Shown one piece after another: positions 52,501-54,601 of a DNA stretch of 64,000 nucleotides (positions within the stretch are counted from its first letter, which is position 1; the number at the start of each line of letters is the position of its first letter). The DNA is from Xiphydria camelus. Taxonomy: Eukaryota; Arthropoda; Insecta; Hymenoptera; Xiphydriidae. The position numbers were made by a program, and so were the translations under genes. The notes beneath the pieces were generated by a model that saw nothing but the letters and a program-made list of their open reading frames with translations, searched no databases and was not told the DNA's origin. The stretch is taken from contig OY783194.1 of NCBI GenBank assembly GCA_963678675.1, positions 23,042,278-23,106,277 on the forward strand, written 5' to 3'.

Positions 52501-52851
52501 ATCATAACTGCTTGTCAATGAGGCGGGAAACTTTTCAAATGACCCTCGTATTTGTATACAAGTGGCTTTTATTCAAGGCGTATATCACGTCCATTTTAAT
52601 GTCTTGTTCTGAGATAATCAACGAAGTATCATCGCGAGGCAACCACTCGCGTCAATCGTTAATCGCAAGTCTCTATAATTAACACTATATTTTACGTTCT
52701 TTCACAGCGGTTTTACCAGACCCTCAGCGAGATTAAAAGTGAAATCGAGAGCATTATTGTAACCGGCAGGAAATTGGTCGAAGACAGAAACGTGCCGGAA
52801 CCGGAGAAATTCTCAAAGCGAATTGATTCCCTCAAGGAGCTGTATAATAAG
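246..52851 (+). CDS. Dys: Dystrophin gene, N-terminal half, 19 exons (partial)
   Basis: Large spliced gene encoding the actin-binding and first rod part of dystrophin, the cytoskeletal protein that ties F-actin to the dystroglycan complex at the membrane. Exons: 246-307, 7458-7550, 14059-14136, 14909-15001, 16558-16647, 17822-18020, 19644-19792, 20707-21102, 23196-23837, 28809-28931, 32913-33392, 33518-33675, 34759-35126, 37032-37384, 39751-40185, 41519-41671, 43514-43675, 49021-49323, 52708-52851. Joined they give 4,481 nt, open throughout (about 1,493 codons), with AG/GT at every junction and matching phases. Order of domains: CH1 (exons 1-4), CH2 (5-7), spectrin repeats (8-19). CH-domain motifs such as [10 protein letters not shown] and [17 protein letters not shown] are characteristic of dystrophin/utrophin, and the first rod repeat keeps the dystrophin-type [10 protein letters not shown] motif. 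The initiator exon and the cysteine-rich and C-terminal domains are outside the window. Utrophin is the only close alternative, and insects have a single dystrophin-type gene. Confidence in identity is high; individual splice sites were chosen by eye. Confidence 0.95.
308..1843. other. Dys intron 1, first part; nothing recognised
   Basis: Intron sequence. It holds a GC-rich patch at about 1015-1260, with a CCCCGGGGG run near 1071, and AT-rich flanks. No coding sequence, RNA gene or clear repeat boundary was seen. Short open frames here have no recognisable features. Confidence 0.5.
1844..1952. repeat. Degenerate GTTGCCAAC minisatellite
   Basis: About ten imperfect tandem copies of a 9-11 bp unit, gttgccaac plus a short variable spacer, some in the inverse form gttggcaac. 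It ends about 25 bp before the terminal inverted repeat of the element at 1977. Confidence 0.85.
2322..4982 (-). mobile_element. Intact pogo/Tigger-like transposon
   Basis: The terminal inverted repeats, beginning ggggaggagggggctagttg, are identical over 22 bp. They are flanked by a TA duplication (2320-2321 and 4983-4984), as expected of the Tc1/mariner-pogo superfamily. Further copies of the ggggctagttgtca motif lie subterminally at about 2525, 2550, 4563, 4605, 4942 and 4960. One uninterrupted transposase gene fills the interior. It is inserted in the first copy of a duplicated unit of the older element at 1977-5796; the second copy (near 5295-5300) shows the empty target site. Confidence 0.9.
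2590..4404 (-). CDS. Pogo-like DDE transposase with C-terminal PHD-like zinc finger
   Basis: 604-residue uninterrupted ORF. Domains in order: a pipsqueak-type helix-turn-helix near residues 13-52 ([20 protein letters not shown]), a CENP-B-like second DNA-binding segment at about 70-150, a DDE_1 catalytic core at about 180-400, a Ser/Pro/Thr-rich then basic linker, and a cysteine-rich end. The likely catalytic residues are D188 (VDETG), D297 (LLLDNHDSH) and D333 (LDRSVFGPF), a DD35D spacing that fits pogo/Tigger. The last 50 residues (CLVCGES to CINC) carry CxxC, CxxC, HxxC and CxxC pairs spaced like a PHD finger. The start is the first Met, followed by a basic stretch. The ORF is complete with both element ends present, so it may be functional. 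It differs in strand and codon context from Dys and plays no host role that I can see. Confidence 0.9.
   Translation of the reverse strand: MPRNRKRLTERGNTPKDIMLRAVEDIEPGKSIRNVAKDYNINYRTLARYYKKFRNKPNVNPDTEIIGYKKVRQVFTDEEELKLVTYLKKMADIYFGLSPYEVRKFALEYATALNHQFPQTWTINEMAGIDWFKGFMKRHKTLSVRKPEATSLARASSFNEVNVANFFKNLAAVQDRHHFNPCDIWNVDETGIRTVQRPERVVARKGVKQIGSITSAERGDLVTMALSVSATGNSVPPFFVFPRVKFREHFIANGPPGCNGSANSSGWINENIFYEYMVHFVRHVKCSKEHVILLLLDNHDSHLSIRTLDFCKENGIVVLSFPPHCSHKLQPLDRSVFGPFKHYVNMTCDDWIRTNPGKTMTIYDIPGIVRQALPSAITPKNILAGFSCTGIFPFNQNIFTEADYAPGFATNRPNPAEEGNNIDKTAEDHRPSSSISTTSAQNRSFSTPSPNPAQTAAKTTPETRLTPTVPTPESIRPLPKAGPRKLNVRANKRKRSSAILTDSPVKNELAKFKNKTEKVKKRPEFATKKKTVKNVPAEIEPKEKEDSSDEEETLCLVCGESWEKSRPNEKWVQCTNCRLWAHDKCVDVNLAFYVCINCNSDDDL
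5340..5475. repeat. Short palindromic segment with cgacgatatatcgtcg
   Basis: Lies in the right half of the TTA element. It begins near ttaacccttttagtaccgg and contains two perfect or near-perfect copies of the self-complementary motif cgacgatatatcgtcg (about 5365 and 5409). It may be a fragment of another TTAA-type MITE; no second end was found. Confidence 0.4.
5797..7457. other. Dys intron 1, last part, with a degraded mariner trace
   Basis: Intron. Near 6165 the motif gaccggaaagtaatgtcgtt resembles a mariner terminus. It is followed at about 6220-6300 by sequence encoding [20 protein letters not shown], like the second helix-turn-helix of mariner transposases, then a stop. The rest is AT-rich with nothing recognised. 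Confidence 0.45.
7458..7550 (+). CDS. Dys: Dys exon 2: CH1 core
   Basis: 31 codons, phase 0 at both ends (acceptor tctgtgcag, donor gtgagt). Encodes [20 protein letters not shown] and on to the conserved LLEVLTS segment. This is the CH1 actin-binding core, equivalent to the FSDLQDGRRLLDLLEGLTG region of vertebrate dystrophin. Confidence 0.95.
7551..8308. other. Dys intron 2, first part; nothing recognised
   Basis: Intron sequence with short A-rich and C-rich runs near 7660-7700. No coding or repeat boundary identified. Confidence 0.4.
8309..8334. repeat. (AT)n microsatellite
   Basis: Uninterrupted AT dinucleotide run of about 13 units. It is flanked by gtaagagatatata and its reverse complement, so it forms a hairpin. 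Confidence 0.9.
8383..8922. repeat. Palindromic (foldback) element, right arm cut by the ISL2EU-like element
   Basis: The arm 8383-8617 is repeated in inverse orientation at about 8690-8922 (for example gcctcgaagagggttgaaaa versus ttttcaaccctcttcgaggc), with a loop of about 70 bp. The left arm continues outward beyond 8383. The right arm stops exactly where the tagacaccgtg terminus of the next element begins, so it is interrupted or truncated there. No coding capacity. Confidence 0.85.
9074..10564 (+). CDS. SWIM zinc finger / YqaJ-like nuclease of ISL2EU-like element
   Basis: Two exons, 9074-9280 and 9356-10564, split by a 75-bp intron (gtgagt to ttcag). Joining them gives about 471 residues. 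A SWIM finger (C81, C83, C91, H93; [13 protein letters not shown]) lies near the N terminus and a YqaJ-type nuclease fold at about residues 255-420. Likely active-site elements are RISASSKAH (about 267), the acidic [16 protein letters not shown] helix (read as [15 protein letters not shown]), SPDG (about 343) and LEIKCPSS (about 365). YqaJ/lambda-type exonucleases resect DNA ends; in this family the protein is thought to assist transposition or repair, which is inference. Without the intron the reading frame stops at 9349, just before the SWIM motif. The gene converges on the transposase, with stops about 345 bp apart. Confidence 0.85.
10721..10916. repeat. 98-bp tandem duplication between convergent transposon genes
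   Basis: Two copies, 10721-10818 and 10819-10916, both starting catgtcttctaaaacaca and ending at acgtattactcactta. They differ at only a handful of positions. The second copy contains the stop codon of the minus-strand transposase, so the duplication spans the 3' end of that gene. Confidence 0.9.
10908..12641 (-). CDS. THAP-domain DDE_4-type transposase of ISL2EU-like element
   Basis: Two exons on the minus strand, 12641-12475 and 12261-10908 (donor gtacgt, acceptor tttaag), give about 506 residues. An N-terminal THAP finger spans the junction: the cysteines CCVVGC at 13-18 and RICSSHF (C71, H74) form the C2CH site. After an acidic linker comes a helix-turn-helix-like segment ([20 protein letters not shown]), then a DDE_4-type catalytic domain. 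Likely catalytic residues are D342 (IIDCTEF), D417 (LADKGF) and E461 or E463 (HVEREI). No stops or frameshifts. Without the first exon the ORF lacks the DNA-binding finger, which supports the two-exon model. PIF/Harbinger is the alternative family, but THAP plus a neighbouring YqaJ gene favours ISL2EU. Confidence 0.85.
12807..14058. other. Dys intron 2, last part
   Basis: Intron. At 13103 there is acagggtgtcccatttgaaa, a sequence common at termini of Tc1/mariner-like elements, but no matching second end was found nearby. Nothing else recognised. Confidence 0.4.
14059..14136 (+). CDS. Dys: Dys exon 3: CH1, [10 protein letters not shown] motif
   Basis: 26 codons, phase 0 (acceptor tgtttcag, donor gtgagc). 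Encodes [20 protein letters not shown]. The [10 protein letters not shown] stretch is the diagnostic CH1 motif of dystrophin, utrophin and related proteins. Confidence 0.95.
14137..14908. other. Dys intron 3 with a short inverted repeat
   Basis: Contains a perfect hairpin near 14272-14345 (aggagctccgaatcaaaacg and its inverse, arms about 30 bp, short loop). Otherwise AT-rich with nothing recognised. Confidence 0.6.
14909..15001 (+). CDS. Dys: Dys exon 4: end of CH1
   Basis: 31 codons, phase 0 (acceptor tttttag, donor gtgagt). Encodes [20 protein letters not shown] followed by WSIILHWQ, the conserved last helix of CH1. Confidence 0.95.
15002..16557. other. Dys intron 4 with poly-C tract and TCAGAAAATGTCTGA-type repeat
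   Basis: A run of 24 C at 15467-15490. From about 16060 to 16285 there are many imperfect copies of tcagaaaatgtctga-like motifs ending at gctagacatattttcattag. A related stretch in the opposite orientation lies at about 42300-42815. No coding sequence. Confidence 0.6.
16558..16647 (+). CDS. Dys: Dys exon 5: linker and start of CH2
   Basis: 30 codons, phase 0 (acceptor ttcgcag, donor gtagga). Encodes [20 protein letters not shown], the inter-CH linker and first CH2 helix. It matches vertebrate LQQTNSEKILLSWVRQ at the same position. The exon sits within a longer opposite-strand open frame that is a shadow. Confidence 0.95.
16755..17065. repeat. Degenerate CTCTGC(C/T)AAA-type internal repeat
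   Basis: Several imperfect copies of ctctgctaaaattt / ctctgccaaagttt and their inverse forms cagag...ggcaga make a partly self-complementary block. Open frames on both strands here are by-products of the repetition. Confidence 0.5.
17066..17821. other. Dys intron 5, last part; nothing recognised
   Basis: AT-rich intron with no repeat boundary or gene seen. The acceptor for exon 6 is at 17820-17821. Confidence 0.5.
17822..18020 (+). CDS. Dys: Dys exon 6: CH2 core
   Basis: 66 codons plus one base (acceptor attttccag, donor gtgaga, phase 1 out). Encodes [20 protein letters not shown], a short variable part, then [18 protein letters not shown]. This is the CH2 domain of dystrophin, with its characteristic LGIEKLLDPED-type end. 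Confidence 0.96.
18307..19032. mobile_element. TTAA-flanked MITE, GGGG-terminated family, copy A
   Basis: 726 bp, bordered by TTAA at 18303-18306 and 19033-19036. The ends are ggggaggggggg and its inverse ccccccctcccc. The interior holds a tttcgagaaacaagcgttta segment and a gacttgaaatttgg segment that recur in copies B-D (35829, 39008, 49363). A TTAA duplication is the piggyBac superfamily signature. It is non-coding. Confidence 0.75.
19037..19643. other. Dys intron 6, last part; nothing recognised
   Basis: Intron with two similar segments (about 19085-19110 and 19316-19335: tcttacgagcaaagcaagat and its inverse), probably another small hairpin. No gene. Confidence 0.4.
19644..19792 (+). CDS. 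Dys: Dys exon 7: end of CH2 and hinge
   Basis: Two bases finishing Asp, then 49 codons (acceptor ttgtattgtag, donor gtaagg). Encodes [20 protein letters not shown], the last CH2 helix, matching the vertebrate DKKSILMYITSLFQVLP region. An acidic, Ser-rich hinge follows. The frame stays open for another 56 codons past the donor (to 19963), so a retained-intron end is possible. Confidence 0.93.
19793..20706. other. Dys intron 7
   Basis: AT-rich intron. The first 170 bp continue the exon 7 frame to a TGA/TAA near 19961. Nothing else recognised. Confidence 0.5.
20707..21102 (+). CDS. Dys: Dys exon 8: first spectrin repeat
   Basis: 132 codons, phase 0 (acceptor catttcag, donor gtacgc). A short hinge is followed by [20 protein letters not shown] and a full triple-helical repeat ending [20 protein letters not shown]. 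This is the same arrangement as vertebrate spectrin repeat 1 (ALEEVLSWLLSAED ... LLNSRWECLRV). Confidence 0.96.
21237..22191. mobile_element. 955-bp palindromic MITE with TA target site
   Basis: Ends gggtgggcaaaaaaa and inverse tttttttggcccaccc, flanked by TA (21235-21236 and 22192-22193). The two arms of over 350 bp are near-perfect inverse copies (for example aactggtggtcaatttcac versus gtgaaattgaccaccagtt). The centre holds inverse and direct repeats of ttttgacacgaaataatttt. TA duplication suggests Tc1/mariner mobilisation. No coding. Confidence 0.88.
22194..23195. other. Dys intron 8, last part; nothing recognised
   Basis: AT-rich intron. No gene or clear repeat end seen. Confidence 0.5.
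23196..23837 (+). CDS. Dys: Dys exon 9: spectrin repeats 2 and 3
   Basis: 214 codons, phase 0 (acceptor cctcgcag, donor gtacgt). Contains [20 protein letters not shown], the [12 protein letters not shown] signature (vertebrate MVVVVDESSGD), [20 protein letters not shown] and a second repeat ending [16 protein letters not shown]. It is the longest exon and the most clearly dystrophin-like part of the rod. Long minus-strand frames here are shadows of this GC-richer exon. Confidence 0.97.
24171..25047 (-). pseudogene. Remnant of a repetitive arthropod gene family (SEEQGERFH motif), split by a MITE
   Basis: Minus-strand coding remnant in two pieces, 25047-24875 and 24353-24171, separated by the 520-bp MITE. 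The first piece encodes [15 protein letters not shown] and the second [12 protein letters not shown], followed by a frameshift and [18 protein letters not shown] recall this motif order (LKxHxLHSHLDx[12 protein letters not shown], YQGxW) in many high-copy uncharacterised arthropod proteins but cannot name the family. It is broken by stops, a frameshift and the insertion. Removing the MITE restores [13 protein letters not shown] in frame. Confidence 0.6.
24355..24874 (+). mobile_element. 520-bp TTAA MITE (GGTTTCTCGAG ends), copy 1
   Basis: Ends ggtttctcgag and inverse ctcgagaaacc. The right flank is TTAA (24875-24878) and the left is TTAG (24351-24354), an eroded TTAA. Copies 2 (30415-30936) and 3 (43914-44424, inverted) share its whole length. 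No coding. The flanking sequence is the [15 protein letters not shown] remnant. Confidence 0.85.
25048..25255. other. Dys intron 9 segment
   Basis: Short intron stretch upstream of the foldback element; nothing recognised. Confidence 0.4.
25256..26282. mobile_element. Foldback element of about 1 kb with duplicated right arm
   Basis: Terminal repeats cagtcacacacaaaaaaa (left) and, inverted, cagtcatacaagtaaaaaaa (right). Long arms are inverse copies (gcgatatatgttatccgtag and ctacggataacatatatcgc). The centre has four alternating copies of a gatggcggatccaatatggc-type unit, two in each orientation. The right arm end is present twice (about 26036-26125 and 26172-26270). Right flank TA, left CA, probably an eroded TA. 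Non-coding. Confidence 0.75.
26283..26866. other. Dys intron 9 segment; nothing recognised
   Basis: AT-rich intron with no gene or repeat boundary. Confidence 0.4.
26867..28539. repeat. Composite interspersed repeat with four 128-bp tandem units and a CAGA tail
   Basis: Begins actagcagcccgtcccggct and ends with a (CAGA)n run at about 28488-28512, then an attcatttttatatatatag tail. About four tandem copies of a 128-bp unit (ctttttgaacaccctgtata ... aatcggatgaacggtttagg) lie at 27864-28490. Starts of this kind and CAGA tails are common in high-copy arthropod repeats, but I cannot assign the class. The TTA element at 27093-27822 is nested inside. Confidence 0.65.
27093..27822. mobile_element. 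TTA-flanked element with CTCGA-array terminal repeats
   Basis: 730 bp. Ends agctaggaatccactacact and its inverse, flanked by TTA (27090-27092 and 27823-27825). Each end continues into an array of ctcga/acacg pentamers. A second internal pair of the same arrays (27597-27630 and 27655-27700) lies nose to nose. No coding: the serine/arginine-rich frame at 27614 is an artefact of the pentamers. Confidence 0.88.
28809..28931 (+). CDS. Dys: Dys exon 10: linker between rod repeats
   Basis: 41 codons, phase 0 at both ends (acceptor gtttcgctag, donor gtaaga). Encodes [20 protein letters not shown], then [19 protein letters not shown]. Ser/Thr/acid-rich and not a spectrin repeat, so it looks like a hinge. 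Phase, splice sites and low-bias codons support it. It has no vertebrate match I recognise, so it is less certain than its neighbours and could be a cassette exon. Confidence 0.8.
29330..29769. repeat. Partial relative of the TA element at 50397
   Basis: The right end ggaccctttaagcagga, next to TA at 29770, corresponds to the inverse of the left end of the 50397 element. An internal gaatgaattggtattatcgt stretch matches its interior (near 50915). The left end was not located; it may be near 29126, where tatccagacttgc begins a different short inverted repeat. Confidence 0.5.
29905..30172. repeat. Degenerate GAAAC-CGCGTTTC minisatellite
   Basis: Four or five imperfect copies of a unit of 40-60 bp built on gggtgcgagtgaaacccgcg / tttctctcgtcg. 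The GC content is higher than in the surrounding intron. Confidence 0.7.
30180..31380 (-). pseudogene. Mariner transposase remnant, interrupted by MITE copy 2
   Basis: The plus-strand left edge attggattgttcgaaaagta is a typical mariner terminus. On the minus strand, 31200-30937 encodes [20 protein letters not shown] and then [20 protein letters not shown], the mariner catalytic region with its YSPDLAPSDYHLFRSLQ signature. After the MITE the frame resumes as [16 protein letters not shown] (30413 downwards), the C-terminal part. Several stops, and no N-terminal domain recognised. Confidence 0.8.
30415..30936 (+). mobile_element. 520-bp TTAA MITE (GGTTTCTCGAG ends), copy 2
   Basis: Left end tgtttctcgagcg after TTAA (30410-30413). 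Right end ctcgagaaacc before TTAA (30937-30940). Over 90 percent similar by eye to copy 1 along its full length, same orientation. Inserted in the mariner remnant: taking it out leaves a single TTAA within the frame-restoring codons for H-L-N-G. Confidence 0.88.
31381..32912. other. Dys intron 10, last part
   Basis: AT-rich. Two related segments (about 31535-31625 and 31835-31935) share ttacataagaatttatataa, so they are an old local duplication. A 76-codon open frame at 32198-32428 has exon-like borders but no recognised similarity. Confidence 0.4.
32913..33392 (+). CDS. Dys: Dys exon 11: rod repeat
   Basis: 160 codons, phase 0 (acceptor cctttcag, donor gtgagt). A basic start ([16 protein letters not shown]) is followed by a spectrin repeat with [18 protein letters not shown] and a heptad-rich acidic stretch ([24 protein letters not shown]), then a second repeat start with [20 protein letters not shown]. 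It is hydrophilic, helical and of typical rod composition. Confidence 0.93.
33518..33675 (+). CDS. Dys: Dys exon 12: rod repeat, short exon
   Basis: 52 codons plus two bases (acceptor gctttcag, donor gtaaga, phase 2 out). Encodes [20 protein letters not shown] and continues to [11 protein letters not shown], a spectrin-repeat helix with the conserved W. Only 125 bp separate it from exon 11. Confidence 0.92.
33782..34731. mobile_element. 950-bp palindromic MITE in Dys intron 12
   Basis: Ends cactacgcaacaaaattgtc and inverse gacaa...ttgcatagtg, with arms of about 400 bp in near-perfect inverse repetition (cgtagcacagcgaaaaatca versus tgatttttcgcagtgctacg). Left flank TA, right flank TG, probably an eroded TA. 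It makes up nearly the whole intron between exons 12 and 13. Non-coding. Confidence 0.85.
34759..35126 (+). CDS. Dys: Dys exon 13: rod repeat
   Basis: One base completing Lys, 122 codons, one base (acceptor tcgcgcag, donor gtacgc). Encodes [20 protein letters not shown] and on to [20 protein letters not shown], a complete spectrin repeat. The acceptor lies only 27 bp after the palindromic MITE. Confidence 0.94.
35165..35727. mobile_element. TNA-flanked element built of GGATTCCGGAATC palindromes
   Basis: Ends gagccgtttcacact and inverse agtgtgaaacggctc. Flanks are TGA on the left and TAA on the right, consistent with an eroded 3-bp TAA/TTA duplication. Inside are many copies of ggattccggaatc and tgcgattccagaatct, plus three tandem copies of a 54-bp unit (gcgcaacaaattcttctcga start) at about 35542-35680. 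Resembles the element at 1977 in its end sequence (agcccgttcacac). Non-coding; frames here are artefacts. Confidence 0.8.
35829..36566. mobile_element. TTAA-flanked MITE, GGGG-terminated family, copy B
   Basis: 738 bp, TTAA at 35825-35828 and 36567-36570. Ends ggggttacgcct and inverse aggcgtaacccc. Interior segments cgcgtttttctcgaaacg and gatttacttgaaattttga match the family core. Also contains a pair of inverse segments around ccttaatcgaaggattt. Non-coding. Confidence 0.82.
36571..37031. other. Dys intron 13, last part
   Basis: Intron with two similar segments, agtcattaaaagtcattatt (36582) and agaagtcattaaaatccatt (36793); they and ggtcattttttgaatgattg (35793) suggest an older repeat into which copy B was inserted. 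No gene. Confidence 0.4.
37032..37384 (+). CDS. Dys: Dys exon 14: rod repeat
   Basis: Two bases completing Asp, then 117 codons (acceptor tttttcag, donor gtgaga, phase 0 out). Encodes [20 protein letters not shown] and a full repeat ending NALRKNDE, with the heptad pattern of spectrin repeats. Confidence 0.95.
37385..39003. other. Dys intron 14, main part; nothing recognised
   Basis: AT-rich intron. No gene, RNA or clear repeat end seen. Confidence 0.5.
39008..39732. mobile_element. TTAA-flanked MITE, GGGG-terminated family, copy C, next to a Dys splice acceptor
   Basis: 725 bp, TTAA at 39004-39007 and 39733-39736. Ends gggggtattgctgtctagac and inverse gtctagacagtaacacccc(a). The interior holds gtttcgagaaaaacgcgttt, the family core. 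Its right end is 18 bp upstream of exon 15, so the branch-point region of intron 14 lies in the element. Confidence 0.82.
39751..40185 (+). CDS. Dys: Dys exon 15: rod repeat
   Basis: 145 codons, phase 0 (acceptor ttcgcccgtag, donor gtgagt). Encodes [20 protein letters not shown], then [21 protein letters not shown] second repeat starts with [20 protein letters not shown]. Typical rod sequence. Confidence 0.95.
40186..41518. other. Dys intron 15 with a CCAAT/CRE-containing patch
   Basis: Around 40590-40730 the sequence is less AT-rich and holds two CCAAT pentamers (in gaccaatcagag near 40628 and in tgccaatggc near 40687) and a perfect CRE palindrome tgacgtca at about 40701. The rest is AT-rich intron. 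Confidence 0.4.
41519..41671 (+). CDS. Dys: Dys exon 16: rod repeat segment
   Basis: 51 codons, phase 0 (acceptor cgtcgcag, donor gtaagc). Encodes [20 protein letters not shown] and on to [12 protein letters not shown], a spectrin repeat end with its W. Confidence 0.94.
41672..43513. other. Dys intron 16 with TCAGAAAATGTC-type repeat
   Basis: From about 42300 to 42815 there are repeated tcagaaaatgtccag / gacattttcagggaagtcag motifs, an inverted relative of the block at 16060-16285. Related sequence (ttcgtcttatgaagaaagat region) continues to about 43100. No gene. Confidence 0.5.
43514..43675 (+). CDS. Dys: Dys exon 17: rod repeat segment
   Basis: 54 codons, phase 0. I take the acceptor at gttgggtag (43505-43513), because the cag four bases later would break the frame. 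Donor gtctgt is weak. Encodes [20 protein letters not shown] and on to [18 protein letters not shown], a rod helix. Confidence 0.9.
43914..44424 (-). mobile_element. TTAA MITE (GGTTTCTCGAG ends), copy 3, inverted
   Basis: 511 bp in opposite orientation to copies 1 and 2. Ends ggtttctcgagcg and inverse cgctcgagaaacc. Flanks are TTAT and TCAA, each one change from TTAA. Internal landmarks are shared: cagggaaaaagcccc (inverse), gttgccacattgacttgtca, taaccaacaaaccgcgat (inverse). Confidence 0.83.
44440..45230. repeat. Degenerate satellite of ATATTCTGGAGACATT / AATATTTCAAATGAAAT motifs
   Basis: About 0.8 kb of many imperfect short units (atctctagaatattatcaga, tttcaaatgaaatatctcca, gagacattctgg) in both orientations. 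Unit length drifts between about 30 and 60 bp. Non-coding. Confidence 0.7.
45231..45745. other. Dys intron 17 segment
   Basis: Contains a short run of aagacgtctta-type inverse motifs at about 45270-45350. No gene recognised. Confidence 0.4.
45746..47782. mobile_element. 2-kb element with terminal repeats of about 500 bp and a broken SWIM gene
   Basis: The left end aaaggttcccctggataagg and its inverse at the right (to 47782) begin arms of over 500 bp. Examples: gttggcgatataaaaattat versus ataattttcatatcgccaac, and ggtgggcgatcacttaatac versus gtatattaagtgaccgccca. Divergence is about 15-20 percent by eye. The single-copy centre (about 46400-47200) holds the SWIM-domain remnant. Flanking target duplication is not clear. 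Confidence 0.72.
46490..47055 (+). pseudogene. SWIM zinc-finger gene remnant of a transposon family
   Basis: Frames shift several times. Pieces encode [20 protein letters not shown], then YLAEMLHD and [10 protein letters not shown], then [20 protein letters not shown] (46880-46940), ending at a stop at 47054-47056 after an acidic tail. The CxC(x)nCxH pattern is a SWIM finger. I recall the same order (PEMxxxDLR, QLKQAxxY, QSRHxS, CxCxxGxRTVGCCxHI) in repetitive arthropod proteins of unknown function, commonly taken to be transposon proteins. Not intact. Confidence 0.65.
47783..49020. other. Dys intron 17, last part; nothing recognised
   Basis: AT-rich intron with no repeat end or gene recognised. 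Confidence 0.5.
49021..49323 (+). CDS. Dys: Dys exon 18: rod repeat
   Basis: 101 codons, phase 0 (acceptor ttgcatgcag, donor gtaact). Encodes [40 protein letters not shown] and [20 protein letters not shown], conserved in insect dystrophins as I remember them. The donor is followed 36 bp later by the TTAA of MITE copy D. Confidence 0.96.
49363..50052. mobile_element. TTAA-flanked MITE, GGGG-terminated family, copy D
   Basis: 690 bp, TTAA at 49359-49362 and 50053-50056. Ends ggggttacttgggttt and inverse aaacccatgtaacccc. Interior cgacttgaaaatttaggaca and cagtttcgagacaaacgcg match the family core. Inserted directly downstream of Dys exon 18. Non-coding. Confidence 0.85.
50397..51485. mobile_element. 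TA-flanked non-autonomous element, 1.09 kb
   Basis: Ends ccctgcttaaaggatccg and, inverted, ccctgcataaagaatccg, flanked by TA (50395-50396 and 51486-51487). The interior has the gaatcggtattatcgtattt segment shared with 29330-29769. A diffuse second pair of inverse segments (aaatccgatttaaacctatt versus aggtttccaacggattc) lies near the ends. No coding. Confidence 0.65.
51581..52548 (-). mobile_element. Mariner-like element with broken transposase and inverted duplication
   Basis: Ends cgagggttatttgaaaag and inverse cttttcaaatgaccctcg, flanked by TA (51579-51580 and 52549-52550). The minus strand encodes mariner pieces: [16 protein letters not shown] (DDE region, about 51790), [14 protein letters not shown] and [12 protein letters not shown] (about 52070). 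The C-terminal catalytic part is largely missing and stops are frequent. The N-terminal region is replaced by the palindrome 52118-52438. Confidence 0.85.
52118..52438. repeat. Near-perfect 155-bp palindrome in the mariner remnant
   Basis: Arm 52118-52272 (agtcattccaatcagtactt at its start) and arm 52283-52438 are inverse copies with only one or two differences over about 155 bp, around a 10-bp loop. Each arm encodes the mariner N-terminal motif [13 protein letters not shown] in opposite orientation. Confidence 0.9.
52708..52851 (+). CDS. Dys: Dys exon 19 (last in window): rod repeat segment
   Basis: 48 codons, phase 0 (acceptor tctttcacag, donor gtaggt). Encodes [20 protein letters not shown], then [20 protein letters not shown] and LKELYNK, a spectrin helix pair. 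No further Dys exon was recognised downstream, so the next intron is at least 11 kb long. Confidence 0.94.
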
Positions 52852-53402
52852 GTAGGTTTTACTACTTTTAAAGACTATTTTGTCGTAGTTTGCTACCTCA
52901 GAAATTAAGCGAGATGCGATACAAACTTTTGGGGGACTCGTATTTTCTACGTATGTATCCTATATACACAACCCTCTTGACTGCATAGCAATCCCGGTGA
53001 AAATGTGGCGTAAGAATTTTACAGGTTTTGCCCAAACCGAGTATTGAATTTTGACACATTTTCACAGAAATTATCATCTGCGTCGACAAATTTTACTAGA
53101 ACGTGTCAGATATAATAAAAAATTTGACATACTTTCACAACTAATGACATATACCGTCATAATTTGCTTCTTTTCGTCTTTTGTCAGTATTTTCGAAATT
53201 CTGTTAAAATTTGACACTTTTACAGCTATTGATATATTTTGTGATAGTTTGCTTTGCTTCGTTTTCCGCAGGTACTTATATATTTAAAGTTTTGTTAGAA
53301 CTTTACAAACTTTAATGCCATAAGAACTTATAAGAATTTCATACGATTCTGCATGGAAAATTAATGCATTATACTTTTGAAATAGCAATTTTAGACATCG
53401 AC
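52852..53402. other. Dys intron 19, first part; nothing recognised
   Basis: AT-rich intron up to the target duplication of the non-LTR element. No gene. Confidence 0.5.
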
Positions 53403-53439
53403 CTATAAAAATCTGAAATGGACTTGGTTAGGAGGCGTG

Positions 53440-54560
53440 GGTGGTGAATGGTTGCGTGCGTGAGTGCTGCGAATTGCGTATACCCAGAAAAAGCGTAATA
53501 AGAGAGATACGCGAAAGCAGGTAATCGATAAGAAGGCGAGGAATCAATGACAATTCTGAGCGGAAAGTGGAATTAAGGAAAGAAAAGCGGCGGCGAATTT
53601 TGACGTTTGAGGCGTCGGTCGGAAGGCGGTAAGAAGCGCACGTGCGAGGTAGATAAGACAGGAAGGGCTTAATCCCACAAGGAGGCGGTAGGATATCGCG
53701 GCCGATGGTAAGAAAACTGTAAAAGAGCAGAACGGTCATGAATCAGGTAGGAGAGAAAACTAATAGGAGAGGTAGGCCAACGAATGCTGAGAGGATAGAG
53801 AAGGAGGATAGTCTGGGAAGAAGCTGGAGGAGTTCCTGACAAAGGGCAAAGGAGGGCTGCAAAAAAGCGGACAAGAGGAAGAGATCCAGAGAAAAAATGC
53901 AGTCGACGGAGATTCTGCAGAACAGCAAGGGAAGCGATCGAGGGACAAGGAAAAGACGTCGAGGTAGCAGAAGCAATCGGATTGCCGTCGGAGCAGATAA
54001 ATACTCTAAAGAGAGAAAGATGTCATGCAAGAAATAGGAGAACCAGTGAACCTGCTGAGAGACGAATAATTAAGGAGGTGGGAAGACAAGTGGGAAAAGA
54101 GAATCGAGACACTGGAGGAGCGACTTGACGACAGGAGGCACACAGAAGAGGAAAGCAGAGAATTGGAGCAGAAGAACAGGAGCAAAAAGGGCAGGAAGAA
54201 CAACGTAGTAATAAGGGGTCTGGCGACCTCGGGGAGCAGTAAGGAAAGGAGAAATAGAGGATTTTCTCAGGAGAGAAGTAGGAGGACAGAACGCGACGAC
54301 GACAGTAGCTAAAATCGGCAGTTGGGGGGAAAAGCAAGACATTATGAAGAAGAAAGACAGGCTGGAGACCAAAGAATGTACACAGACAGCGATCTTAGCA
54401 GAGAAGAGAGGGCAATTCAAAGAAGTCTAAGAGAGAAAGCGCGGATCGAGAGAGAAGCGGGAAGAAGAGCGAAGACAGGATACCAGAAGATATGCATAGA
54501 AGGAAGGTGGGTAGTCTGGGCGGAGTTGGAGAGGAATCGCTCGAATACGGTATTTCTCTA
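53440..54560 (+). pseudogene. ORF1 remnant of the non-LTR element
   Basis: Frame-shifted coding remnant rich in Glu, Lys and Arg. Around 54085-54290 it reads KWEKRIETLEERLDDRRHTE and EQKNRSKKGRKNNVVIRGLA, a coiled coil followed by a basic NNVVIRGL-type motif like the RNA-binding ORF1 proteins of LINEs. Minus-strand open frames in this block are shadows of the biased composition. Confidence 0.6.
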
Positions 54561-54601
54561 AGCCCGGCGATGAACGGAGGCGAAGGAGAGAACCCAGGAG
54601 A

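Noticed and set aside
53428..54420. Long minus-strand open frames, hydrophobic and Ser/Pro/Leu-rich
   Set aside because: Shadows of the purine-rich plus-strand ORF1 of the non-LTR element.
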